Shown: positions 42,562 to 50,905 of the stretch, in pieces
Numbering within the stretch: the first letter of the stretch is position 1
Layout of the letters: the number at the start of each line of letters is the position of its first letter
NCBI GenBank assembly: GCA_016934735.1
Contig: JAFGSG010000145.1
Location: 32,231-96,230 of the forward strand
Source of the DNA: Spirochaetota bacterium
GTDB taxonomy: Bacteria; Spirochaetota; UBA4802; JAFGDQ01
DNA length: 64,000 nucleotides
Reading direction: 5' to 3'
Made by a program: the position numbers and the translations under genes
Notes under the pieces: model-generated
What the model was told of the DNA's origin: nothing
The model's input: only the letters and a program-made list of their open reading frames with translations
Database searches by the model: none

Positions 42562-43878
42562 ATGTTTGAAAAACTTTTCAGGCTGAAAGAAAATAATACA
42601 AGCGTAAAAGTCGAGGTTTTAGCCGGAATTACGACATTTATGACAATGGCGTATATTATTGCCGCTAATCCGATGATCCTTTCGGCTGCGGGAATGGATA
42701 AGGGCGCGGTGGTGCTGGCGACATGTATTGTCAGCGGTATCATTACAATTGTAATGGGATTATTCTCCAACTATCCTATAGCGCTTGCACCGGGCATGGG
42801 GATAAATGCATTCTTTGCTTTTGCGATCTGCAAAGGCATGGGAATTGACTGGCGAGTAGGACTTGGCTTCTTTTTTATTGAAGGTATAATAATATTAATC
42901 ATAACAATGACAAAACTTCGTGAATTGGTGATCAATTCAATTCCAATGTCTTTAAAATGCGCCGTAAGCGTTGGTATAGGTCTTTTCCTTGCGTTTATCG
43001 GCTTTGAAAACGCGGGTTTTATCGCCAAGTCTGATGCTACATTAATAACTATAGCTCAGATCGGCAACCCGGATGTTTACCCGAAAATAATCCTTGTGGG
43101 AATTGTTTTAATATTAACCACGATCCTGCTTTTTAAAAAGGTAAAAGGCTCCATCCTTATAGGAATCATCGTCGGGACTTTGCTCAGCTTCATTCCGTTT
43201 TTCCATGCAAAAGGTGAAGCATTGCAGTTCCTTTCGCCATCCCTTGCGCCTACATTTTTTGAGCTGGATATCCTTGGAGCGTTCCAATGGTCATTTGCTG
43301 CATTGATCGTTACCCTGCTTTTTGTGGATTTTTTTGATACAGCAGGGACAGTTATCGGGCTTGCGGTAAAATCTAAAGTCGTGGGCAAAGATGGAAAAAT
43401 TCCAAGGATAGGCAGAGTATTAATGTCCGATTCATTCGGCCCGATTTTAGGTTCCCTCTTCGGCACCTCAACAGTCACTTCATATATTGAAAGCGCGGCT
43501 GGTATAGAAGAGGGCGGCAGGACCGGTTTGACTGCAGTTGTTGTCGGAGTATTGTTTTTAGTTTCGATTGTAGCTGCTCCTCTTGTTGGATTTGTCCCAT
43601 CGACTGCAGTTGCTCCTGCGCTTATAATTGTCGGAATAATGATGATGGAATCAGTAACAAGAATAAATTTTTCCGATTATTCTGAAGCAGTTCCGGCGTT
43701 TATTACCATCGCGGTTATGCCGTTTACTTACAGCATATCCAACGGAATATTTATGGGCTTTTTATCCTATGTTCTTATTAAATTGCTTTCGGGCAAAGCA
43801 AAAGAAGTATCTGTTGTAATGTATGTTCTGGCTGTATTCTTCCTGTTATTCTTTATTTTCAGCCCGGTTTATAAATAA
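42562..43878 (+). CDS. NCS2/AzgA-type purine permease
   Basis: EVLAGITTFMTMAYIIAANPMILS, APGMGINAFFAF, FFDTAGTVIGLA, GTSTVTSYIESAAGIEEGGRTGLTA. Confidence 0.92.
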   Translation: MFEKLFRLKENNTSVKVEVLAGITTFMTMAYIIAANPMILSAAGMDKGAVVLATCIVSGIITIVMGLFSNYPIALAPGMGINAFFAFAICKGMGIDWRVGLGFFFIEGIIILIITMTKLRELVINSIPMSLKCAVSVGIGLFLAFIGFENAGFIAKSDATLITIAQIGNPDVYPKIILVGIVLILTTILLFKKVKGSILIGIIVGTLLSFIPFFHAKGEALQFLSPSLAPTFFELDILGAFQWSFAALIVTLLFVDFFDTAGTVIGLAVKSKVVGKDGKIPRIGRVLMSDSFGPILGSLFGTSTVTSYIESAAGIEEGGRTGLTAVVVGVLFLVSIVAAPLVGFVPSTAVAPALIIVGIMMMESVTRINFSDYSEAVPAFITIAVMPFTYSISNGIFMGFLSYVLIKLLSGKAKEVSVVMYVLAVFFLLFFIFSPVYK

Positions 43879-43906
43879 ACTGATCTTTAAATTAGCATTA
43901 GTAAAT

Positions 43907-43943
43907 TACCGCGCCTGCCACTGGCTTGTGCGGTATTTTTTTT
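43907..43943 (+). terminator. Rho-independent terminator after permease
   Basis: TACCGC (43907-43912) / GCGGTA (43930-43935) followed by T-rich run. Confidence 0.7.
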
Positions 43944-44064
43944 ATTTTTTAGCTTGATTTCTCCGATTGTTGTGGCCGATGATAATCGGATAAATATTTT
44001 TTCTGGAGGCAGCACTTTGAAACTGGAATATTTACAAATCTGTAAAATAAATTTATTTTCTGCC

Positions 44065-45507
44065 ATGAAAAATTTATTAAAACGTAACCTGATAAATATT
44101 CTATTAATTTTTTCTCTTTTTATCGGAACCGGACTTCTTGAGACTGCTCATGGTGATACCGGAAATTCAACAAGCGGTTACACACAGAAAGGTAATTTCG
44201 AACTCGGCGGTGCTTTCGGCACTCCCTCCGGATTAAATGCGCGGTACTGGTTTACCGAGAGGTTCGGCCTGGACGTCAACGCCGGAGTATCGCTCGAAAA
44301 ACAGCTTGCATTCACTGTCGATTTTTTGGTTGAGGATTTTAAACTTTACAGATCGAGCACATTCGAAACAAGATTTTTTTACGGGATCGGCTGTCTTTTC
44401 TCAAAGGATGACGACGATAATAATAAAAATAATATACGCATACCTCTGGGATTATCCTTTCCAATGATGCAGTATCCTATTAATTTTTCAATCTATGCTG
44501 CCCCCGCTTATGTACTGAATCCGAAATCCAAATTTGAAATAAATTATGGTGTCGGTATCAGATACAATTTCAGCATGGCTTCGGATATAAGGGAAAGACA
44601 GTATAATCTGGAAAGGGAGCTTGGAAGACTGGAAAATGATATTGAATCCCTAAGGGAGGGATTGGATCTTACAAAGGGCAAGCTGGCTGAAACCGAAGGA
44701 AAGCTGTCCGATACCAAGGGGAAACTTACACAGAAAGAAGGAGAGCTTAATTTAACAAAGGAAAAGCTCGATGACCTGACGCAGAGGCTTGACACTTTAA
44801 AACATAAACTCGGAAAAACCGAAGGCGAACTTGACACTGCCAAAAACAAATTAGAGTTAACGACCAAACAGCTAGATGATACAAAAAACCAGCTTGATGA
44901 TGTTAAAAAAGAACTGAATGATACGAAAAAGAACCTGGATGATAAACAGCTTGAATTAACAAAAAAGCAGATCGAACTCAACAATGCCAGGATCATTATA
45001 GAGAATGCATACATCGGGAAGGAGAAGGAACAGGAAGAGGAAAAAATTGCCAGAAAGCAGAAAGAACTGGATGAACAAAAATCCAGATTAGATAATCAGA
45101 AGAAAGCATGGGAAAAGATAAAAGCTCACGAAGCCCGGAAGAGGGAAGATCTAAAGAAAAAATGCGAGGAACGAGGCGGGATTATAGATGAATATGGTTA
45201 CTGCGTCTGCCCTGAGAAACAGGAATGGGATCCGAGGACGGACAAATGCGTATGCATTAAGGGTTATTACAGGCTTCGGCCGTCTGATGAATGCAAGGCA
45301 TGCGAGGTAATAAAAGAGAGCGGTGAATGCACAACCGGATGCAGGGATGATCAACAGAAGGTCCAGCTTAAAAAGGGGCCGCACAAATATGTCTGCGTAA
45401 GGAGATGCCGTAAAAGTAATGAGTTGTGGTCGAATCGCAAAGGAGAATGTGTTTGCAGGGACGGTTACTATAGAAGCGACAGCGGCGAATGCGTTAAGAG
45501 GCAGTAA
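44065..45507 (+). CDS. Outer-membrane-type protein: N-terminal small barrel, long leucine-heptad coiled coil, C-terminal EGF-like Cys-rich region
   Basis: Signal peptide from ATG 44065; ELGGAFGTPSGLNARYWFTERFGLDVNAGV; 15 Leu at exact i+7 spacing; 14 Cys in the last ~115 residues with CVCxxGYYRxxxxxEC repeated. Confidence 0.75.
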   Translation: MKNLLKRNLINILLIFSLFIGTGLLETAHGDTGNSTSGYTQKGNFELGGAFGTPSGLNARYWFTERFGLDVNAGVSLEKQLAFTVDFLVEDFKLYRSSTFETRFFYGIGCLFSKDDDDNNKNNIRIPLGLSFPMMQYPINFSIYAAPAYVLNPKSKFEINYGVGIRYNFSMASDIRERQYNLERELGRLENDIESLREGLDLTKGKLAETEGKLSDTKGKLTQKEGELNLTKEKLDDLTQRLDTLKHKLGKTEGELDTAKNKLELTTKQLDDTKNQLDDVKKELNDTKKNLDDKQLELTKKQIELNNARIIIENAYIGKEKEQEEEKIARKQKELDEQKSRLDNQKKAWEKIKAHEARKREDLKKKCEERGGIIDEYGYCVCPEKQEWDPRTDKCVCIKGYYRLRPSDECKACEVIKESGECTTGCRDDQQKVQLKKGPHKYVCVRRCRKSNELWSNRKGECVCRDGYYRSDSGECVKRQ

Positions 45508-45610
45508 ATATATTTTTATTTGTAAGTAGATTATTGTGTAAGCCGGAGAAAAAATCCTTATAATATGGGTTATTGTCAAAGGCGTTTTTAATAAATAATC
45601 TTTGCTTCTT

Positions 45611-45677
45611 CGGCCCCCTAAATCCCGCTGAAGGAGGACTTGAAAATTTATAGTCTCCTTCAGGGGCGTGGGGGCGA
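45611..45677. repeat. Imperfect long inverted repeat (MITE-like or regulatory hairpin)
   Basis: cggccccctaaatcccgctgaaggaggact ... agtctccttcaggggcgtgggggcg. Confidence 0.6.
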
Positions 45678-45698
45678 ACGAGATATGGAGGAATTATA

Positions 45699-46478
45699 AT
45701 GAGTTTTGCAAAAAGGGAATGGATCGCGCTTGGAATATCTGCGATTGTTACAATAATATTTATCGCGCTTATGACGGTTTTTCTGGGAACCGGAACAATG
45801 GGCATTATGCTCTTTGGAACAGATTCTGCGTATTATCCTTTTACGCTCTATAATCTTATGTATTTTTTCTTTTTCATCGGACTCGGCCAGCTTTGGGTCA
45901 GATGGCTGAGCACCTATGAGGAAAAAGTATTCTTAAAAAAATCCGGTTTCCTTCCTGAAGACGATAAAGCAATGCTTAAAAGCGATGATGAGATCGAGAA
46001 AATAAGAGTAAATACAGCTAATGCTGCCATGAGAGGCGAGGCTTTCCTGCCCGGGCTGATAAATAACTGCATCAACCAGTATTTTAAATCGCACTCAGTG
46101 AGCGATACGATATCTGTCCTAAACAGCGACCTTGAACTCAATATTCACAGGCTAGATCTGCGTTATTCGATGTGCAGGTATATTATGTGGGCGATCCCGA
46201 CTTTCGGGTTTATCGGTACTGTAGCGGGAATAGCAAGCGCGCTGACCAAACTTGACATCGTCAAATTTATGGGGACGCAAAGTGATAAGGTTGTGCAGTT
46301 CAAGATGCTTGCATCCGATCTGGGATTCGCCTTCGATACAACAATAGTAGCGCTTGTCCTTAGCTCAATATTCGTATTCATCATGCACATTGTGCAGAGC
46401 GGGGAAGAGGAAGTACTGAACAGATCCGGCAAGTACGTGCTGACTAATTTAATAAATAAACTGGCAATAAAAAAATAA
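45699..46478 (+). CDS. MotA/TolQ/ExbB-like proton channel protein
   Basis: Four hydrophobic helices; TM3 YIMWAIPTFGFIGTVAGIASAL and TM4 LGFAFDTTIVALVLSSIFVFIM match TolQ/ExbB/MotA core. Confidence 0.85.
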   Translation: MSFAKREWIALGISAIVTIIFIALMTVFLGTGTMGIMLFGTDSAYYPFTLYNLMYFFFFIGLGQLWVRWLSTYEEKVFLKKSGFLPEDDKAMLKSDDEIEKIRVNTANAAMRGEAFLPGLINNCINQYFKSHSVSDTISVLNSDLELNIHRLDLRYSMCRYIMWAIPTFGFIGTVAGIASALTKLDIVKFMGTQSDKVVQFKMLASDLGFAFDTTIVALVLSSIFVFIMHIVQSGEEEVLNRSGKYVLTNLINKLAIKK

Positions 46479-46487
46479 TTTAAAAAC

Positions 46488-47531
46488 ATGAGACGGCCTA
46501 ACAGAGATTATAACATTTTTAATATATCAATGCTCGATACAATATCCGGAGCGTTGGGAGCTGTTATGGTCATTATGATCGTGCTCCTTACGCAGAAGAT
46601 AGGCCTTGAATCAATGTCGTGCCAGGATATTAAAGAAGAGCTTATATCGACATCAAATCAGTTAAATGAGACTACTGAGGAACTCAGACAGACAAGAAAA
46701 GAATTAAGTAAAAAAACAACAGAGCAGACTTCTATAATTGATAAAGTATTCAGCATTACGAAGATTGTGGATAATACGGTAGTCAAACTTAAGGAGACGA
46801 TCAATAAAATATATGAAGTAAATAAAGAGCTGTTCGAGAAGTCTCCCGAAAAAGGAATGTCTTTCCAGATACCAAAAAAGATAGTTATGCTGATAGATCT
46901 TTCCGGAAGCATGTCTCCTGAGAATAATAAATATAAAGAAGACAGGCTGTCCCAGCTGAAAGCCGCGATTAAAATGTTCATCGCAGGAATGGATCAGGAG
47001 TATTATATTGATATTGTTTATTTTCCCGCATTTCCGGAAAATATTGACAAAAAGTTGTATCCGAATTTTATAATTAAACCTGAACTTGATAATAAATGCA
47101 AAAATTTTGAGATGAGGGACGATGCTTACGATAATGCAGCCTTAATTTGCTATAAGTACGGTTACTTTGAAGGCGAATTAAAACAAATATTTTCCGAAGA
47201 GGATAAATTAAATTTTTATAATAAAATTGCCTGCCTTAAGGCATATCATGATACTCCTACTGAAACCGCTCTTGATTTTGTTTTAACTGACGGCAGATAT
47301 AAAGATGCGGAAGGGATCATACTTTTCAGCGACGGACAGCCGGATTCTATCAGGAAGAAAAAAACAACAACAGATGCTTTGCTTAAACTTATAAAAAATA
47401 AAAACAAATCAAATAAGAAAATTTTTACTGTGGGAGTAGGAACTGAATTCAGAAACAAAGAAGATACTCTTGCTGTAGACTTTTGTAAAAGACTCGCAAG
47501 TCAGAATGAAGGATTTTATATCGGTTTTTAA
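46488..47531 (+). CDS. N-terminal ExbD/TolR-like TM helix fused to coiled coil and VWA domain
   Basis: FNISMLDTISGALGAVMVIMIVLL with Asp17; MIDAS residues DLSGSMS, T in TPTETAL, SDGQPD. Confidence 0.85.
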   Translation: MRRPNRDYNIFNISMLDTISGALGAVMVIMIVLLTQKIGLESMSCQDIKEELISTSNQLNETTEELRQTRKELSKKTTEQTSIIDKVFSITKIVDNTVVKLKETINKIYEVNKELFEKSPEKGMSFQIPKKIVMLIDLSGSMSPENNKYKEDRLSQLKAAIKMFIAGMDQEYYIDIVYFPAFPENIDKKLYPNFIIKPELDNKCKNFEMRDDAYDNAALICYKYGYFEGELKQIFSEEDKLNFYNKIACLKAYHDTPTETALDFVLTDGRYKDAEGIILFSDGQPDSIRKKKTTTDALLKLIKNKNKSNKKIFTVGVGTEFRNKEDTLAVDFCKRLASQNEGFYIGF

Positions 47532-47557
47532 TTATAAATAAATTATGGAGTATTTTT

Positions 47558-48337
47558 ATGAGCTATAAAACGATCAAATACGAAGTTAAAGACGGCATCG
47601 CCGCGGTAACCATTAACCGTCCGGATGTTCTTAACGCATTGAGCCCGGACGTTCTTAATGATCTGCTTTCAGTAAGCGAAGAAGCGGAAAAGGATAAGAA
47701 TGTTAAGGTTGTCATCCTGACAGGCGAAGGCCGCGCTTTTGTTGCAGGAGCGGATATTGCCGCCATGAAAAATTTTACCACACAGGAAGCCCTCGCGTTT
47801 ACAAAACTGGGACACGGTGTAATGAATTCATTTGAGAGGATGTCTAAGGCCGTACTCGCGGCTGTGAACGGGTTTGCGCTCGGCGGGGGAATGGAACTTT
47901 GTCTTGCAAGTGATTTTATTTACGCGTCCAAAAAGGCGAAGTTCGGCCAGCCGGAAATGAATCTGGGTATAATGCCGGGCTTCGGGGCAACTCAAAGACT
48001 CGCACATGTCGTTGGAATTAATAAAGCCCGCGAACTGATATATACCTGCGATATGATAGACGCTGAGGAAGCAAAGCGTATTGGGCTTGTTGCTGAGGTT
48101 TACGAAGCTGAAGAACTGATAAGCAAAGTGACAGAAAAGGCTAAACTCATTATGTCAAAAGGCCCGTGCGGGATTGCGGCCACTAAGCGAATCATGAACA
48201 AAGGACTCGGCATTGCTATGGATTCGGCTCTTGAGCTTGAACAGCAGGGTTTCAGCGCCCTGTTCGGCACCGAGGATAAACTGGAAGGTATAAGCGCATT
48301 CCTTGAGAAACGGAAGGCGGATTTTAAAAACAAATAG
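47558..48337 (+). CDS. Enoyl-CoA hydratase (crotonase family)
   Basis: GIAAVTINRPDVLNALS, AFVAGADIAAMK, NGFALGGGMELCLASDF, KFGQPEMNLGIMPGFGATQRL. Confidence 0.93.
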   Translation: MSYKTIKYEVKDGIAAVTINRPDVLNALSPDVLNDLLSVSEEAEKDKNVKVVILTGEGRAFVAGADIAAMKNFTTQEALAFTKLGHGVMNSFERMSKAVLAAVNGFALGGGMELCLASDFIYASKKAKFGQPEMNLGIMPGFGATQRLAHVVGINKARELIYTCDMIDAEEAKRIGLVAEVYEAEELISKVTEKAKLIMSKGPCGIAATKRIMNKGLGIAMDSALELEQQGFSALFGTEDKLEGISAFLEKRKADFKNK

Positions 48338-48370
48338 ATATTATTGCAATTAGGGACAAGTACTTAATGC

Positions 48371-48440
48371 CTCACCCGGGAGACCCTGACGGCGGGCAGG
48401 ATGCATGTTTATGGCTGGCCGATAGCTCCGGCCGGGTGAG
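48371..48440. other. GC-rich intergenic hairpin element
   Basis: CTCACCCGG (48371-48379) / CCGGGTGAG (48432-48440) perfect 9-bp arms around GC-rich interior. Confidence 0.5.
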
Positions 48441-48473
48441 TGCACAAGTCAAAGTATAAAAATATTATCTGGT

Positions 48474-49862
48474 TTAAAATATTTTACCCGGGTTCAGTAT
48501 GCTGTTCGGATCGAATGCAGCTTTAATTCTTTTTGATAATTCTATTCCTTCTTTACTTACCGCGAGATTTAAATAATTCTTTTTAGTCAACCCGATTCCA
48601 TGCTCACCTGTAAGCGTACCGCCGTAGAAAATCGCTTTTTTAAATATGTATTTTTTTATTTTAGGGACAAGCTTATTCCATTTTTCAATGTTCATATCAC
48701 CTTTCAAAATATTAATATGAACATTACCGTCGCCTGCATGGCCGTAAATAATCGATCTTAGAGATTCGGTATTTAAATAAGTCTTTATATCCTTAATAAA
48801 AACAGGAACCTTTGATCTGGGTACGACAGTATCTTCTCCGAAAAAAATACTGCTTGCATTTTTTATAGATTCTCTGATGGATCTTCTTGTTTTCCATAAT
48901 CTTTCTTTTTGAATTTTTGTATTTGCTGCAATGATTTCGTATTTAGTGTTAATCAGATTGTTTAACCGGTCTAAATCCTTCATCAGGTCATCCTCGGAAT
49001 CACCGTCGATCTGGATTAGAAGATGAGCTCCTGCGTTGCCGAACGGGATCTCTTCTTTGAGGAATTCCTTAACGAGTTTAATGGCGTCTTCTTCCATAAA
49101 TTCAATAGTTGACGGGATGATCCTGTTCTGCAGCAGGAGAGGCACGATATTCAGTGCTTTATCTATTGAGTCAAACGGGATAAGTAGATCAATGACTGCA
49201 GGCGGAGCAGGAATGAGTTTTAAGTATATTTTTGTGATTACTGCGAGCGTACCCTCTGACCCGACTAATATGCCGATAAAGTTATAGCCGGTCGCGTTCT
49301 TAACGATCTTACCGCCTGTGTTTATTACGGCTCCATTGGGAAGCACGAATTCCAGACCTGTAACATAGTCTTTGGTTGTCCCGTACTTTACAGCTCTCGG
49401 GCCGCCTGCGCCTTCAGCCAGGTTTCCGCCGATTGAGCATGAATCAAGGCTGGCCGGGTCAGGGGGATACATAAGCCCGTGTTCCAGAGCTGCGTCCTGC
49501 AGGGTCTTTGTGATAACACCCGGCTCTACAACAGCGAACATGTTTTCCTTATCGATTTCGATTATATTATTCATTTGCTCAACAGAAAGCACTAGCCCGT
49601 GTTTTACAGGAATAGCGCCGCCTGTTACGCCTGTGCCTGCTCCTCGTGGTATCGCAGGTATATTGTATTTACTGCATATTGCGAGTGTTTTGCTTACGTC
49701 GGTTACGGATGTCGCCCTAACAACTATAGCGGGGAACTCCGAAATATCGGATGTCTCGTCCCTGGAAAATTGGTCGAGCATATACGGGTCTGTAATGACT
49801 TTATCTCTGCCAATAGATTTTCTCAGTGATAAGACCGCTTTGTTTAATGCCGTTTTATTCAT
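48474..49862 (-). CDS. FAD-linked oxidase (glycolate/lactate oxidase GlcD-like)
   Basis: PRGAGTGVTGGAIPVKHGLVLS, GGNLAEGAGGPRAVKYGTTKDYVTGLEFVLPNG, GHAGDGNVHINIL, GEHGIGLTKK. Confidence 0.92.
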   Translation of the reverse strand: MNKTALNKAVLSLRKSIGRDKVITDPYMLDQFSRDETSDISEFPAIVVRATSVTDVSKTLAICSKYNIPAIPRGAGTGVTGGAIPVKHGLVLSVEQMNNIIEIDKENMFAVVEPGVITKTLQDAALEHGLMYPPDPASLDSCSIGGNLAEGAGGPRAVKYGTTKDYVTGLEFVLPNGAVINTGGKIVKNATGYNFIGILVGSEGTLAVITKIYLKLIPAPPAVIDLLIPFDSIDKALNIVPLLLQNRIIPSTIEFMEEDAIKLVKEFLKEEIPFGNAGAHLLIQIDGDSEDDLMKDLDRLNNLINTKYEIIAANTKIQKERLWKTRRSIRESIKNASSIFFGEDTVVPRSKVPVFIKDIKTYLNTESLRSIIYGHAGDGNVHINILKGDMNIEKWNKLVPKIKKYIFKKAIFYGGTLTGEHGIGLTKKNYLNLAVSKEGIELSKRIKAAFDPNSILNPGKIF

Positions 49863-50017
49863 ATAATTTATTTTATTTTTAATATAGCTTCTAAGTAATT
49901 AAACCTTATTTTTAATCAATACTTTTTTAATTGCATTTTAACGCATTCCCAAAATAAAAGTATATATTAAAATGGATAGAGTTATTGCATAACTCAATAT
50001 AACACATGAGAAGTCCG

Positions 50018-50060
50018 GATAAATTCCCTCCCCCGCCTGCGGCGGGGGAGGGAATTTATC
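50018..50060. repeat. Perfect 20-bp inverted repeat hairpin (REP-like)
   Basis: GATAAATTCCCTCCCCCGCC-tgc-GGCGGGGGAGGGAATTTATC. Confidence 0.85.
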
Positions 50061-50123
50061 ATTATTTCTTAGTTTTGCAACAAGTCTAATTATTACTTTC
50101 TAATATTCCTTAAAAAATAATTT

Positions 50124-50804
50124 ATGAAGGATTTACTGAAAATATATAACTCTTTATTAAAGATATACGGGCCGCAGGGATGGTGGCCTCTGCTTTTCCG
50201 TAAAAGAACAAAGAGAGATAAGGAGAATTCATTTATAGGCTATCACTGCGGAGATTATTCCTATCCGAAAAATAATCAGCAAAGATTTGAGATTTGCGCA
50301 GGTGCTGTGTTAACACAGAATACAGCATGGACCAATGTTGAAAAAGCACTCATAAATCTTAACAATAATGATTTACTGAACGCAAAGGCTGTTAAAGAAA
50401 CGGATTTACAGGAATTAAAAAAAGCCATAATGCCGGCAGGGTATTATAATCAGAAAGCTATTTATTTAAAAAAAATTGCTGAATTCTGTTTATCAATTAA
50501 AGGCAGGACTCCTGCCAGAGAAGAAATTTTATCTGTTAAGGGAGTCGGCCCCGAGACAGCAGATTCAATTCTGTTATATGCGTATAATCAGCCGGAATTC
50601 GTTGTCGACGCCTATACGAGGAGAATGTTTACTCATTTGAATTTTTTCAATAAGAACGCGAAATACAACGAAATTAAGGAGATATTCGAGAACAGGCTTC
50701 CGAAAGATGTTATTGTTTATCAGGAATTCCATGCGTTGATTGTACAGCATGCTAAAAATCATTTTTCACGAAAAGTTAAAATAAATGAAAGCTCGTTCTT
50801 ATGA
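50124..50804 (+). CDS. HhH-GPD (endonuclease III-like) DNA glycosylase without FeS cysteine cluster
   Basis: GAVLTQNTAWTNVEKAL, EILSVKGVGPETADSILLYAYNQPEFVVDAYTRRM. Confidence 0.88.
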   Translation: MKDLLKIYNSLLKIYGPQGWWPLLFRKRTKRDKENSFIGYHCGDYSYPKNNQQRFEICAGAVLTQNTAWTNVEKALINLNNNDLLNAKAVKETDLQELKKAIMPAGYYNQKAIYLKKIAEFCLSIKGRTPAREEILSVKGVGPETADSILLYAYNQPEFVVDAYTRRMFTHLNFFNKNAKYNEIKEIFENRLPKDVIVYQEFHALIVQHAKNHFSRKVKINESSFL

Positions 50805-50905
50805 CAGCGTCCGATATTTTTATTAGTGCAAGCTCTTATAAGATTGACTAAAATAAAATTATAATTTATAGTTGATAAAATATTTGTATAATATCATAAA
50901 TAATT

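Noticed and set aside
44544-45014. 156-aa minus-strand ORF (Ser/Phe-rich)
   Set aside because: Reverse complement of the coiled-coil heptad repeat; low-complexity artefact.
45699-47531. Canonical Zorya (ZorAB) anti-phage system
   Set aside because: The TolQ/MotA-like gene is present, but the partner has a VWA domain instead of an OmpA/peptidoglycan-binding domain and no ZorC/ZorD/ZorE-like gene is adjacent. A defence role is not supported by the sequence.
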